Assembly (NCBI GenBank): GCA_945873145.1
Contig: CAMCBZ010000008.1
Span: forward strand, 1-64,000
Direction: 5' to 3'
DNA from: an uncultured Prevotella sp.
Lineage (GTDB): Bacteria; Bacteroidota; Bacteroidia; Bacteroidales; Bacteroidaceae
DNA length: 64,000 nt
Positions 34,912 to 43,836 of this stretch are shown here, in pieces (the stretch's first letter is position 1; each line of letters opens with the position of its first letter). The notes under the pieces were generated by a model. The model did no database searches and was not told the DNA's origin. It saw only the letters and a list, made by a program, of their open reading frames with translations. The translations under genes were made by a program, and so were the position numbers.

Positions 34912-36090
34912 TTATTTGACGTTCTTGATATAGGTAAACAGATAGACGACACCGACGGCCATGACGAGCACGGCTCCGGCTTGTCCCATAGCATCAGAGG
35001 CAAAGCCCATCAGCAGCGGGAAGATGGTACCACCGAAAAGACCCATGATCATCAGACCACTGACCTCGTTCTGCTTGTCGGGTACGCTTTGCAGCGCTTG
35101 GGCGAAAACGAGTGAGAAAACATTGCTGTTGCCGTAGCCCACGAGGGCGATGGCGATATAGAGTATAAGTTTGGTGGTTCCGAAGAACAGACCGCACATC
35201 GACAGTGCCATCATCGTGATGGAGATGACGAAGAACAATCGGTTGTTGACAACGCGCAGGAAGAATGAGCCTGTCAGGCAACCAAGCGTACGGAAAATGA
35301 AGTAGAGAGAGGTGGCAAAAGCGGCATCGTTGAGTGTCATGCCCAGTCGCTCGATGAGAATCTTCGGTGCTGTGGTATTCGTACCGACGTCGATACCCAC
35401 GTGGCACATGATGCCGATGAAGCTCAGCAGTACGATGGGTTTACCCAGCAGACGGAAGCAGGCTGCGAACTGTTTGCCCACTGTCGGTGAGGTCTCACCG
35501 GCAAAGGCAGGACCTTCCTCCTCAATAGGTGTGGAGAGGAGGAACAGCGAGGCGGCGATACCGATGATCATATAGATGGGGAAGAGCACGCGCCAGCCGA
35601 GACCGAAGGAGGGGATGGCCTGCGTAGCGCCCCAGGCAGCGATGTAAGGAGCCATGAATGAGGCGATGGCTTTGACAAACTGGCCGAAGGTGAGCGTAGA
35701 TGCGAGATGACCACCGCGGACTACGGTGGCGACAAGCGGGTTGAGTGAGGTTTGCATGAGCGCGTTGCCGATACCCAACAGCGAGAAGCTGACAAGCATC
35801 AGACCAAAACTCTCGCCGAAGAGCGGCAACAGGAGCGACACCACGGTGACGATGAGTGACAGCAAAACGGTCTTCTTGCGTCCGATCTTGTTCATCAATA
35901 CACCAGTCGGCACGGAGAAGATGAGAAACCAGAAGAATACCAAGGAGGGGAAGATGTTGGCGGTAGCATCATTGAGTCCCAAGTCCTTCTTCACAAAATT
36001 CGATGCGATGCCCACCAGGTCGACGAAGCCCATGGCAAAGAAGCAAAGCATGACACTGGCCAAAGCCAGCTTGTTGATCTTGTTGTTCAT
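34912..36090 (-). CDS. MFS sugar transporter (FucP/glucose-galactose family)
   Basis: 392 residues with about 12 hydrophobic segments; the N-terminal region has GFVDLVGIASNFVKKDLGL and the A-type loop NKIGRKKTV between segments 2 and 3. It belongs to the sugar:H+ symporter group next to fructokinases in Bacteroidales fructan loci, so fructose uptake across the inner membrane is inferred. It lies 202 nt after the sensor gene and forms an operon with the kinase. Confidence 0.9.
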   Translation of the reverse strand: MNNKINKLALASVMLCFFAMGFVDLVGIASNFVKKDLGLNDATANIFPSLVFFWFLIFSVPTGVLMNKIGRKKTVLLSLIVTVVSLLLPLFGESFGLMLVSFSLLGIGNALMQTSLNPLVATVVRGGHLASTLTFGQFVKAIASFMAPYIAAWGATQAIPSFGLGWRVLFPIYMIIGIAASLFLLSTPIEEEGPAFAGETSPTVGKQFAACFRLLGKPIVLLSFIGIMCHVGIDVGTNTTAPKILIERLGMTLNDAAFATSLYFIFRTLGCLTGSFFLRVVNNRLFFVISITMMALSMCGLFFGTTKLILYIAIALVGYGNSNVFSLVFAQALQSVPDKQNEVSGLMIMGLFGGTIFPLLMGFASDAMGQAGAVLVMAVGVVYLFTYIKNVK

Positions 36091-36292
36091 GTCTTTATTT
36101 ATTTAGGTTTTTGTTTTCCTATTCCGAGGTAGCCTCACTTACGTGTGAGACCATCCTAAGATTGTTGCCACGAAATTACGAAGACTATTTCAAAGTTGTG
36201 TTATTCATTCGTGCAAATGCTGTAACTTTTTCGACATGTATCAATTTTCTCATTGAATGAAACAATTATTGACTCTCGTAGCACTCTTGCAC

Positions 36293-38521
36293 TCACTCTT
36301 TTGCGTCTTCCTTGATGTCTGTTGGGTATTTGCCGTACTGCTTCTTGAAGCATGAGGAGAAATAGCCCGGCGTGCCGAAGCCTACCTCATAGGCCACTTC
36401 TGCCACAGTTTTATCGGTGGCTTTGAGCAGTTTCATGGCCCGTTGCAGGCGCATCTCTTTCAGCAGTTCTACGGGCGACATACCCGTCATCGCCTTCACC
36501 TTACGATAGAGTTGCACACGGCTGATGCCCATGTCGGCTCCAAGATCATCCATCTTCAGCTTCGTGTTGCTCATATTCTTGAGGATAGCCTGGCGCAGGG
36601 TGTCCATGAACATCTTGTCGGGTGTACTGAGCTTTTCTTCTTGTTCGTGGCTCTCCGTCGTTTGTTGCTTCTCTGCGGCAAAGATTTCTTTGAGTTTCTG
36701 TCGGTTAGCGAGCAGACTGGCAATATGGGCGAGAAGCACTTCAGCGCTGAAAGGTTTGGTGAGATAGGCGTCGGCGCCTTGGCTGAGTCCTTCGGCCTGC
36801 TGCTGTTCCGTGCTGCGTGCGGTGAGCAGGATGACGGGAATATGGCTGGTCAAGGGATCGGCTTTCAGCTTGGCGCAAAACGCCAGTCCGTCCATCACCG
36901 GCATCATCACGTCGCTGATGACCAGGTCGGGCACACTCTCGCGGGCCAGCTTCCAACCGCTCTGTCCGTCGCTGGCCTCAAGCACGTAATAGCGGTCGAG
37001 GAGCAGCGTGCGCAGGTAGCGGCGCATGTCGTCGTTGTCGTCTACGATCAGCACCGTGGCAAGTTCGTCGCTTTGATCACGCACCACAAGGTCGTGCTGA
37101 CCGTCCTGTACCGACCGCCGGCTGATGGCGTGCACGTCATCGGACTGCGCCTCTTTGATCATCTTTTGCGTTTCCTTTTGGAATTGCAGTACGTCGGTGA
37201 CGAGATGCAACAGCTGTTCGGCATTGCGCTGAACGATGTCGAGCAGTTCATGGTCACCCTCGCTGAGTGTCTTGCTCTCGTTGAGTTGTTGCAGCGGTCC
37301 GTTGATGAGTGTCAGTGGCGTGCGCAGTTGGTGGCTGGCGTTGGTGTAGAACTGGTTTTGCTCATTGCCGAGCTCCTTCATCCGGCGGTTGGCGCGGCGT
37401 GTGAAGACGATGGCCCGCCATACGAGCAACACGGCAACCAATAGAATCAGTGCCACGACGAGCGAAACAAAGAGCAGGTTGCGCTGTACGTGATAGAGTC
37501 CGAGATAATCTTCGAGCTTATTCTGAATGGTAATCAGGTATTCGTTTTGCCGCATCATCGCGTTGGCGTTGATGGCAATCTCGTCGACATTCTGTGGAGT
37601 GACGACCACGCTCTTGATGATATTCGTGCGCTGATAGGGCTTGTGCTCAAGGATTCTCAGTGCCAGGGCAATAATCTCTTCGCCGTGCGTAGGATAGATA
37701 TAACTGGCGGCGAGCTTTCCCTGTTGTATGGCGTCAATACCTTCGCCGGGCAGTGCATCGATACCGAGGAAGTAGATGCTTTTCTCTTTTCCAAGTTCTT
37801 TGGCAGCCTTGTAAGCACCGAAAGAAGCCAAGTCGCTTTGGCAGAAGACAACGTCGAGCGGTTTACCTGCCTGCAACCACTTTTTCGTGGCAGCGTAGGA
37901 GTCTTCCAACGACCAGTTAGTTTTGATATGTTGGAAATCCAGTTCCGGGTGCTTCTTCATCACGCTGGAGAAGCCTTGGTAGCGCTCGCGGTCGGGCGAC
38001 ATCACCAGTTGTCCGGTGATCTCCAACACTACCGGGCGTCGGCCCACGTGTATACTGTCGCGACAAAGACGTGCAGCATACGTGCCGATGGCGCGTCCTG
38101 CCTCCACGTTGTCGCCGCCGATATAGGCCGTGTAGTCGTTTGATGAAGTCTTCCGCTCGAAGAGGATGACGGGGATTCCGCATTTCTTTGCCCGTTCCAC
38201 GCAGGGTGACAGTGGCTTATATTCGTTTGGTGAGATGACGAGCAAGTCCACGCCGGCATCGATGAGGCTGTCGATCTGCTGCCGCTGTCGCTCGGTGTTG
38301 TTGTCAGCATTGGTGATACACACCTTCACGTCGGTGTCGTAGAGATGTTGTGCGGACAGCATCTCGTTGTTGACTTTGTCGCGCCAGCGTCCGCCGACAC
38401 ATTGCGATACACCTATTTTATATTTATAGGAGGCGCGCGGCGTGCAACCCGTGATGAGCAAGAGCAGCATCATGGGTATTAAGAGTAGTGGAACTATCCG
38501 TATGGTCTTAGGTTCCTTCAT
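36293..38521 (-). CDS. Hybrid two-component regulator of the fructan locus, without HATPase domain
   Basis: 742 residues in this order: N-terminal hydrophobic segment with a lipobox-like LITGC (22-26); a LacI-type periplasmic binding domain (~33-325); membrane segment (~346-370); HisKA with SHQLRTP (His397, to ~450); a 35-residue linker; receiver (Asp494-Asp495, Asp537, Lys589); AraC-type HTH (~650-738). The HATPase_c domain with N, G1 and G2 boxes, normally ~150 residues between HisKA and receiver, is absent. The family normally runs near 900 residues. The layout resembles the fructose sensor of the B. thetaiotaomicron fructan locus. The frame is open throughout, so this is a deletion and not a frameshift. 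Confidence 0.92.
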   Translation of the reverse strand: MKEPKTIRIVPLLLIPMMLLLLITGCTPRASYKYKIGVSQCVGGRWRDKVNNEMLSAQHLYDTDVKVCITNADNNTERQRQQIDSLIDAGVDLLVISPNEYKPLSPCVERAKKCGIPVILFERKTSSNDYTAYIGGDNVEAGRAIGTYAARLCRDSIHVGRRPVVLEITGQLVMSPDRERYQGFSSVMKKHPELDFQHIKTNWSLEDSYAATKKWLQAGKPLDVVFCQSDLASFGAYKAAKELGKEKSIYFLGIDALPGEGIDAIQQGKLAASYIYPTHGEEIIALALRILEHKPYQRTNIIKSVVVTPQNVDEIAINANAMMRQNEYLITIQNKLEDYLGLYHVQRNLLFVSLVVALILLVAVLLVWRAIVFTRRANRRMKELGNEQNQFYTNASHQLRTPLTLINGPLQQLNESKTLSEGDHELLDIVQRNAEQLLHLVTDVLQFQKETQKMIKEAQSDDVHAISRRSVQDGQHDLVVRDQSDELATVLIVDDNDDMRRYLRTLLLDRYYVLEASDGQSGWKLARESVPDLVISDVMMPVMDGLAFCAKLKADPLTSHIPVILLTARSTEQQQAEGLSQGADAYLTKPFSAEVLLAHIASLLANRQKLKEIFAAEKQQTTESHEQEEKLSTPDKMFMDTLRQAILKNMSNTKLKMDDLGADMGISRVQLYRKVKAMTGMSPVELLKEMRLQRAMKLLKATDKTVAEVAYEVGFGTPGYFSSCFKKQYGKYPTDIKEDAKE

Positions 38522-38562
38522 GTGGTATTGGCTTTTACGAGGGTCTTAGGTCGTTGTATCCA

Positions 38563-38853
38563 TCAGTAGACCCTTACGTCGCTGATGACCGAGGAGCCGA
38601 CGGCATCGTTGAGACGGCGTGTGATCTGTGTGTGCATCATGCTGAGGTCTTGTCGCAGCGCGGGATTGTCGATCTTCACGTGCAGCACTTGGTTGCGGAT
38701 GAATTTCTCGCGGGTATAGCTTGAAATCATGTGTCCCATGACCTCATCCCAGGCATCCACGATGCGCCGCTGTAGCAGTGGCGTCTCCAGTCCTTCCTTT
38801 CTGAGCATTTCCTTCAGCAGGTCGCCAATCGGTTTTACTTCGCGCTTAAACAT
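38563..38853 (-). CDS. DUF721 (DciA-like) protein
   Basis: 96 residues with the DUF721 pattern: IGDLLKEMLRKEGLETPLLQRRIVDAWDEVMG and a basic, hydrophobic C-terminus. DUF721/DciA proteins load the replicative helicase in many bacteria, and placement just after recF, as here, is common. It lies 115 nt after recF across a 14-bp tandem repeat. Confidence 0.85.
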   Translation of the reverse strand: MFKREVKPIGDLLKEMLRKEGLETPLLQRRIVDAWDEVMGHMISSYTREKFIRNQVLHVKIDNPALRQDLSMMHTQITRRLNDAVGSSVISDVRVY

Positions 38854-38892
38854 ATATTATTATGAGTATAGGATGATGAGTTGGTACAATTT

Positions 38893-38962
38893 TGAACGAT
38901 AACGACTGAGCGATAACGGCTGAGCGATAACTGTTAAACGATAGCGGTTGAACGATTATGCT
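38893..38962. repeat. Five-copy 14-bp tandem repeat between recF and the DUF721 gene
   Basis: Units TGAACGATAACGAC, TGAGCGATAACGGC, TGAGCGATAACTGT, TAAACGATAGCGGT and TGAACGATTATGCT run head to tail without a gap. Identity to the consensus is about 10-13 of 14 per unit, lowest in the last one. Confidence 0.8.
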
Positions 38963-38968
38963 TATCAT

Positions 38969-40069
38969 TCAACCTTGCGTAGCGTTTCCGTCCTCCACAT
39001 GGAAGAGCTTGTAGTCTTCGCCGACATGCTGTAGGATGTGATCGAGATGGTCGCGGTTGGTGTCCGTGATGAAGATCTGGCCGTAGTCTGGTCTGGCCAC
39101 GAGCTTGATGATCTGTTCCACCCGTCGGGCATCAAGCTTGTCAAAGATGTCGTCGAGCAGCAACAGCGGCGTGGTGCCCGAGGCCGTCTTCTTCAGAAAC
39201 GAGAACTGAGCGAGCTTCAGAGCCAGCACGTAAGTCTTCGTCTGTCCCTGGCTCGCCTCGCGTCGCATGGGGTAGCCCTCAAGGAGCATCTCCAAGTCGT
39301 CGCGATGAATGCCGTGGAGCGAATAGCCCACAGCACGGTCTCGCATACGGTCGCGGCGGATCACATCGAGCAAAGGACCACGCTGCCCGTGGGAGACATA
39401 GTGCAGTGACACCGTCTCGTGGTGATCGGAGAGCGTGTCGTAGATCTGTTGAAACACCGGCGTCATCTCTTCCACAAACTGGCTGCGCTTGTGAAAGACT
39501 TCTTCACCTGCCGAAGCCATTTCCTCTTCCCATAGGTCCATGAGCGAGGCGTCGGGCTCCATTTCCATCTTCAGCAAGGCGTTGCGCTGCTGCAAGGCTT
39601 TGTTGTAGCGGGTCAGCGCGTCCATATAAGTATGGTCATACTGCGCGATGACCACGTCCATGAGCCGTCGCCGCTCCTCGCTTGTACCGCTGACCAGACT
39701 GTTGTCCGATGGTGTGACAAAGATGAGCGGGATGAGCCCGATGTGCGTTGAGAGCTTCTTATAGTCCTTGTGGTTGCGCTTGAACTGCTTATGTCGTCCT
39801 CGCTTCATGGCCGCGTAGATGTTCTCCTGCTGTCCCTCGTCGCCCTCATAGTCGCCCTCGATGACGAAGAACTCCTGGTCGTGGTTGATCACTTGCGAGT
39901 CGATGTTGGTGAAGTTGCTGTGGCAGAACGAGAGGAAATAGACCGCGTCGAGGATGTTGGTCTTTCCTTCACCGTTGTTGCCGATGAAGCAGTTCACCTT
40001 CGGCGAGAGCTCCAGCGCAGTGCTCTTTATGTTCTTGTAATTGATGATTGATATCTTCTTCAGTCTCAT
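38969..40069 (-). CDS. recF: DNA replication and repair protein RecF
   Basis: 366 residues. Walker A GNNGEGKTN near residue 30, the signature motif LSFLKKTASG-adjacent helices, and Walker B LLLLDDIFDKLD near 310 are RecF/SMC-type features. It loads RecA at gaps with RecO and RecR. A TATCTTTG box (40113-40120, minus) lies 44 nt before the ATG. DUF721 follows, probably in the same transcript. Confidence 0.95.
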   Translation of the reverse strand: MRLKKISIINYKNIKSTALELSPKVNCFIGNNGEGKTNILDAVYFLSFCHSNFTNIDSQVINHDQEFFVIEGDYEGDEGQQENIYAAMKRGRHKQFKRNHKDYKKLSTHIGLIPLIFVTPSDNSLVSGTSEERRRLMDVVIAQYDHTYMDALTRYNKALQQRNALLKMEMEPDASLMDLWEEEMASAGEEVFHKRSQFVEEMTPVFQQIYDTLSDHHETVSLHYVSHGQRGPLLDVIRRDRMRDRAVGYSLHGIHRDDLEMLLEGYPMRREASQGQTKTYVLALKLAQFSFLKKTASGTTPLLLLDDIFDKLDARRVEQIIKLVARPDYGQIFITDTNRDHLDHILQHVGEDYKLFHVEDGNATQG

Positions 40070-40112
40070 AATACTATGGGCTCTATTTGGGCTTTGCCTT
40101 GCCTTACATGTG

Positions 40113-40120
40113 CAAAGATA
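40113..40120 (-). promoter_or_regulatory. -7 box of recF
   Basis: TATCTTTG on the minus strand, full match; no clear -33 TTG. Confidence 0.5.
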
Positions 40121-40184
40121 AGAGTTTTGAAGCTAAAAAGCGAAAAAAGAGTCGCATAAATTTTAGTATTCGAGGGAAAATTGC

Positions 40185-40192
40185 TAATTTTG
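40185..40192 (+). promoter_or_regulatory. -7 box of the TPR protein gene
   Basis: TAATTTTG, full match, 90 nt before the ATG at 40282; the -33 element is unclear. Confidence 0.5.
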
Positions 40193-40281
40193 TACCGATA
40201 TATTGCGCCGTGTCTGCAAGAGACAGGGTCGCTTTGTATCAACAACAGGTCAACGAAATAACAAAAAATCATTTCAAATAA

Positions 40282-40974
40282 ATGGCAAACAACAACGGTC
40301 AGGCAACATTTGACGCTGCCTTTAAGTCACAAGAGTTTTTCGACAAGAACAAGAAGATTTTACTGGGTGCTATCATCGCAGTGGTAGTCATTGTCGCAGG
40401 ATATTTCTGCTATAGCGCATTCATCGGCGGTCCCCGTGAGGAGAAAGCCAGTACTGCACTGGCCCGTGGTCAGGAGTACTTCAATGCCGAGCAGTTCGAC
40501 AAGGCTCTCAACGGCGATGGCGCTGGCTATACAGGCTTTGTGAAGATTGCCGATGACTACAGTTCTACTGATGCCGGAAACCTTGCCAAGCTCTATGCCG
40601 GACTGAGCTATGCCTACTTAGGCAAGTGGAACGATGCCGTGAAGTATCTGGAGGACTACTCTCCCAAGGGCGACGCCATGGTCAGCCCCGCCGCCATCGA
40701 GGCTTTGGGCAACGCCTACGCGCATGTCGGGCAGATCGACAAGGCTGTGAGCAAACTCCAGGAGGCTGCTGACAAGGCCGACGACAAAGCAGAGGACGGC
40801 ACCAACAACAGTCTGTCTCCTATCTTCCGTCTGCAGGCCGGCGAGCTGCTGGAGTCTCAGGGCAAGAAGGCTGACGCGCTGAAAGTCTATCAGGACATCA
40901 AGAAGAAATATGTCAACTCTCAGCTTGTACAGAGCAACGAGATTGACAAGTACATTGAGAGAGCCAGCATCTAA
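40282..40974 (+). CDS. Membrane-anchored tetratricopeptide-repeat protein (YfgM-like)
   Basis: 230 residues: a ~24-residue cytoplasmic N-terminus, one membrane segment (~26-48) and a periplasmic TPR domain with units around LAKLYAGLSYAYLGKWNDAV, ALGNAYAHVGQIDKAV and RLQAGELLESQGKKADAL. The layout resembles YfgM/TPR_21 proteins associated with envelope chaperone networks. The ribH gene follows by 45 nt; together they may be one transcript ending at 41967. Confidence 0.85.
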   Translation: MANNNGQATFDAAFKSQEFFDKNKKILLGAIIAVVVIVAGYFCYSAFIGGPREEKASTALARGQEYFNAEQFDKALNGDGAGYTGFVKIADDYSSTDAGNLAKLYAGLSYAYLGKWNDAVKYLEDYSPKGDAMVSPAAIEALGNAYAHVGQIDKAVSKLQEAADKADDKAEDGTNNSLSPIFRLQAGELLESQGKKADALKVYQDIKKKYVNSQLVQSNEIDKYIERASI

Positions 40975-41019
40975 AGTCGGGCTCTTTCACACCGTTAGGG
41001 GGATTTAGCTAAAAATATT

Positions 41020-41496
41020 ATGGCTACAGCATTACATCATTTATCTGATTACGACACAGCCAGCGTACCTGATGCCAGCAACATGTGCTTCGGCATCGTC
41101 GTCGCTGAATGGAACAAAGATATCACGGGCGCGCTGCTCGACGGCTGCGTGTCTACGCTTGAGAAGCATGGCGCACTGCCCGAGAACATCCATGTCAAGA
41201 CCGTGCCCGGAAGTTTCGAACTCGTCTATGGCGCACAGCAGTTGTGCAAGAACGACGGTTTCGACGCCATCATCATCCTGGGTAGTGTCATCCGTGGCGA
41301 TACGCCGCACTTCGACTATATCTGCCAGGGAGTCACCTTTGGCATATCCCGTCTCAATGCCACACAGAACATTCCTGTTATCTATGGCCTTCTTACCACC
41401 AATGATCATCAGCAGGCTGTAGACCGCAGTGGCGGCAAGCTCGGCAATAAAGGCGACGAGTGTGCTGTTGATGCCATCAAGATGGCAAAGTTCTAA
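41020..41496 (+). CDS. ribH: 6,7-dimethyl-8-ribityllumazine synthase
   Basis: 158 residues. [38 protein letters not shown] (with the catalytic His) and [14 protein letters not shown] are the standard lumazine synthase motifs. It condenses the pyrimidine and butanone phosphate precursors in riboflavin synthesis. No other rib gene and no FMN riboswitch is seen here. Confidence 0.96.
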   Translation: MATALHHLSDYDTASVPDASNMCFGIVVAEWNKDITGALLDGCVSTLEKHGALPENIHVKTVPGSFELVYGAQQLCKNDGFDAIIILGSVIRGDTPHFDYICQGVTFGISRLNATQNIPVIYGLLTTNDHQQAVDRSGGKLGNKGDECAVDAIKMAKF

Positions 41497-41527
41497 TGGT
41501 AGAATATCATCTTTATCAGCAGACTTT

Positions 41528-41908
41528 ATGATTCTCTACGATCTCTTGCAGGCCTATCGTTTCGACGAGATTATGGCCACTATTAATAATATGTACCCCG
41601 GCACATCAGGTTACCGTGACCAGCTCCACCTGGCCTACGACCTGTTGCTGAACATGCGTCCTGTGCCTTCCAAGAAGCCGATACGCTTCAAGATCATTGA
41701 CGGACCGGGCGATCTGAAGTATATGGGAGCAGAAGACCGCGACTTCAACACCACGTGGGAGGTATGTCTCGGCAAGAACCTCGTCAGAGAGAAAGGCGTA
41801 GACCTCACCGACGACGAGCTCGTCGCCAACTGTCTTGTCAACATCTGCTTCACAGCCCGCCATCCAAAGGCATTTGACAAAGCCTTTGAGGAGCTGCATC
41901 AAGAGTGA
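41528..41908 (+). CDS. Conserved hypothetical protein
   Basis: 126 residues from ATG 41528, 31 nt after ribH; an earlier in-frame ATG at 41429 lies inside ribH and gives a non-protein-like extension. The sequence is mixed helix and strand without membrane segments, with LQAYRFDEIMATINNMYPGT and DRDFNTTWEVCLGKNLV as recognisable blocks. I do not recognise the family. Position suggests cotranscription with ribH; a terminator follows. Confidence 0.75.
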   Translation: MILYDLLQAYRFDEIMATINNMYPGTSGYRDQLHLAYDLLLNMRPVPSKKPIRFKIIDGPGDLKYMGAEDRDFNTTWEVCLGKNLVREKGVDLTDDELVANCLVNICFTARHPKAFDKAFEELHQE

Positions 41909-41932
41909 CATCCTTTATCTTTCTTCTCATAG

Positions 41933-41967
41933 TCAGGGTAGGAGAGATCCTATCCTGATTTATTTTT
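41933..41967 (+). terminator. Terminator after the ribH unit
   Basis: TCAGGGTAGGA (41933-41943) and TCCTATCCTGA (41948-41958), loop GAGA, one wobble, then TTTATTTTT. Confidence 0.8.
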
Positions 41968-42000
41968 CTTCTATCCATTTTCTTTTTCCTATTTATTTGC

Positions 42001-42008
42001 TACCTTTG
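42001..42008 (+). promoter_or_regulatory. -7 box of the NrnA-like gene
   Basis: TACCTTTG, full consensus, ends only 5 nt before the first ATG (42014), so transcription probably begins at or next to the start codon. Confidence 0.6.
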
Positions 42009-42013
42009 CAGCT

Positions 42014-43066
42014 ATGAATACAGAAATGAATCTCAAAGTCCTTTCCGAGAACGATCTTTTTTGGTTGAAAGAAAAGATACAGTCTTCCAATCATATCGTG
42101 ATAACCGGTCATTCGCGTCCCGACGGCGACGCGATGGGCTCATGCCTGGCGTGGGCTACCTGCTTGCGTGAGGCTTTTGGCAAGGAGCCTACCGTCATCA
42201 TGCCTAATGCCTACCCTGATTTCTTGCAGTGGCTGCCGGGCACGCACGCTATCATCCGCTATGACAAGCATCCCGAGAAAGTGGAGCAGGCCCTCAACGA
42301 GGCCGATCTGCTCTTTTGCATCGACTTTAACGATAACAACCGTGTCGACACCATGGCAGAGATCCTCACCGCCTGCCAAGCACCGCGCGTGCTCTTCGAC
42401 CATCATCTCGGGCCACAGATGCAGGCCGATGTGAAGGTCAGCTCTGAAGAGTTCTGCTCAGCTTCCGAAGTTGTCTTCCGTGTTGTCTGGCAGTTGGAAG
42501 TCTTTGAACAGCTCAGCAAGACCTTTGCCATTTGCGACTATTGTGGCATGATGACCGACACCGGAGGCTTCACCTTCGCGTCCTCACGCCCGGAGATCTT
42601 CTACATCATCTGCCAGTTGCTCACGAAAGGCATCGACAAGGACAAGATCTATCGCAACGTGTTCAACAACTACAGCGCGTGGGCCATCCGTCTGCGCGGT
42701 TATCTGATGTCTCAGAAACTCAATGTTTTTGATGACATCCATGCATCGTACTATACGCTGACACGCCAAAATATGCTCGACTTCCACTACAAGCGTGGTG
42801 ATGCGGAGGGACTCGTCAACGAGCCACTGCGCATCAAGGGCATGAAGGTCAGCATCTCGCTGCGTGAGGACGACCGCATCGACAACAAGATATGGGTCAG
42901 CCTTCGCTCTGTCGACGACTTCTCGGTAGAGGACATGGCGCGCCGCTTCTTCAATGGCGGCGGACACTTCAATGCCAGCGGCGGGCATCTCGACTGCTCG
43001 ATCGAGGAGGCAGAGAAGATCACACGTGAAGCCTTTGCGTATTATCGTGAGCAACTGAAAGGCTGA
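42014..43066 (+). CDS. nrnA: DHH/DHHA1 phosphoesterase (NrnA-like)
   Basis: 350 residues. DHH motifs: SRPDGDAMGS, CIDFNDN, LFDHHLG and MTDTGGF; the DHHA1 part ends with GGGHFNASGG. Such enzymes degrade nanoRNA and pAp, and related forms cleave pApA from c-di-AMP. Two in-frame ATGs, 42014 and 42026, are possible; given the promoter position the mRNA would be leaderless for the first or have a ~10-nt leader for the second. Confidence 0.9.
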   Translation: MNTEMNLKVLSENDLFWLKEKIQSSNHIVITGHSRPDGDAMGSCLAWATCLREAFGKEPTVIMPNAYPDFLQWLPGTHAIIRYDKHPEKVEQALNEADLLFCIDFNDNNRVDTMAEILTACQAPRVLFDHHLGPQMQADVKVSSEEFCSASEVVFRVVWQLEVFEQLSKTFAICDYCGMMTDTGGFTFASSRPEIFYIICQLLTKGIDKDKIYRNVFNNYSAWAIRLRGYLMSQKLNVFDDIHASYYTLTRQNMLDFHYKRGDAEGLVNEPLRIKGMKVSISLREDDRIDNKIWVSLRSVDDFSVEDMARRFFNGGGHFNASGGHLDCSIEEAEKITREAFAYYREQLKG

Positions 43067-43123
43067 TGACGGCATTTAATGTTTTTTATTCATCTACATC
43101 AGTACTATCCAGCCTTTTTTTGC

Positions 43124-43131
43124 TACCTTTG
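43124..43131 (+). promoter_or_regulatory. -7 box of the DUF4827 lipoprotein gene
   Basis: TACCTTTG, full consensus, 29 nt before the ATG; -33 element not clear. Confidence 0.5.
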
Positions 43132-43160
43132 CAATATTAATCAACAATAATAGACAGACA

Positions 43161-43802
43161 ATGAGGAAACTGGGCTTTTTGTGCCTGATGCTGATAGGCT
43201 TGATGATGATCGCCTCCTGCAACGACGAGGAGACTTATGCTGACCAGAAGAAGCGTGAGAAATCGGCTATCAACAAGTATATTGCGGACTCGGCAGTGAA
43301 CGTAATCTCTGAGGATGAGTTTCTCAAGGACACGACAACCGATGTGAAGAAGAACGAGTGGGTGCTCTTTGAGTCCTCCGGCGTGTATATGCAGATCGTA
43401 CGTCGCGGTTCAGGAAAGCCTTTAGCTTATGGCGAGAGTGCTACCATTTTGTGCCGTTTCACCGAGCGCAATCTGCTGACCGATAGCATCCAGTTGAGCA
43501 ATGTTCTTTTCCCGAGCGTTTCTCAGACGTTCGATAAGATGAGCGTGACCAATAACTATGGTACCTTCCGTGGTTCGTTTGATACGAGCAGTCTGATGTA
43601 CCGCGCCTATGGCAATGGTTCAACAACCGTTCCTCAGGGCTGGCTCGTTCCGCTAACGTTCATCAACTTAGGACGCTATATCAAAGATGGCGACGAGATT
43701 GCTAAGGTGAGGCTTATCGTTCCTCACGACATGGGACAGACCTATGCCACGGCCAGTGTCTATCCCTGCCTCTACGACATTACCTACCAGCGTGGACGAT
43801 AA
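43161..43802 (+). CDS. DUF4827-family lipoprotein (FKBP-related)
   Basis: 213 residues with a lipoprotein signal (MMIASC, Cys20). The body, with SGVYMQIVRRGSGKPLAYGESATILCRF, resembles the FKBP-like fold of Bacteroidales DUF4827 proteins, but typical prolyl-isomerase active-site residues are not evident. Probably anchored in the periplasm. The phosphoglucosamine mutase gene starts 34 nt later. Confidence 0.85.
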   Translation: MRKLGFLCLMLIGLMMIASCNDEETYADQKKREKSAINKYIADSAVNVISEDEFLKDTTTDVKKNEWVLFESSGVYMQIVRRGSGKPLAYGESATILCRFTERNLLTDSIQLSNVLFPSVSQTFDKMSVTNNYGTFRGSFDTSSLMYRAYGNGSTTVPQGWLVPLTFINLGRYIKDGDEIAKVRLIVPHDMGQTYATASVYPCLYDITYQRGR

Positions 43803-43836
43803 CCGACAGTAATAAATCATAGATGATTATCAATAT

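Noticed and set aside
36128..36153. CTCAC/GTGAG hairpin upstream of the MFS gene as an operator
   Set aside because: Only a 5-bp stem; could be chance and there is no second copy at the susC promoter.
36443..37444. 333-codon plus-strand frame
   Set aside because: Antisense to the hybrid sensor gene, whose domains are certain.
38893..38962. Possible CRISPR array
   Set aside because: Units are contiguous, 14 bp long and have no spacers.
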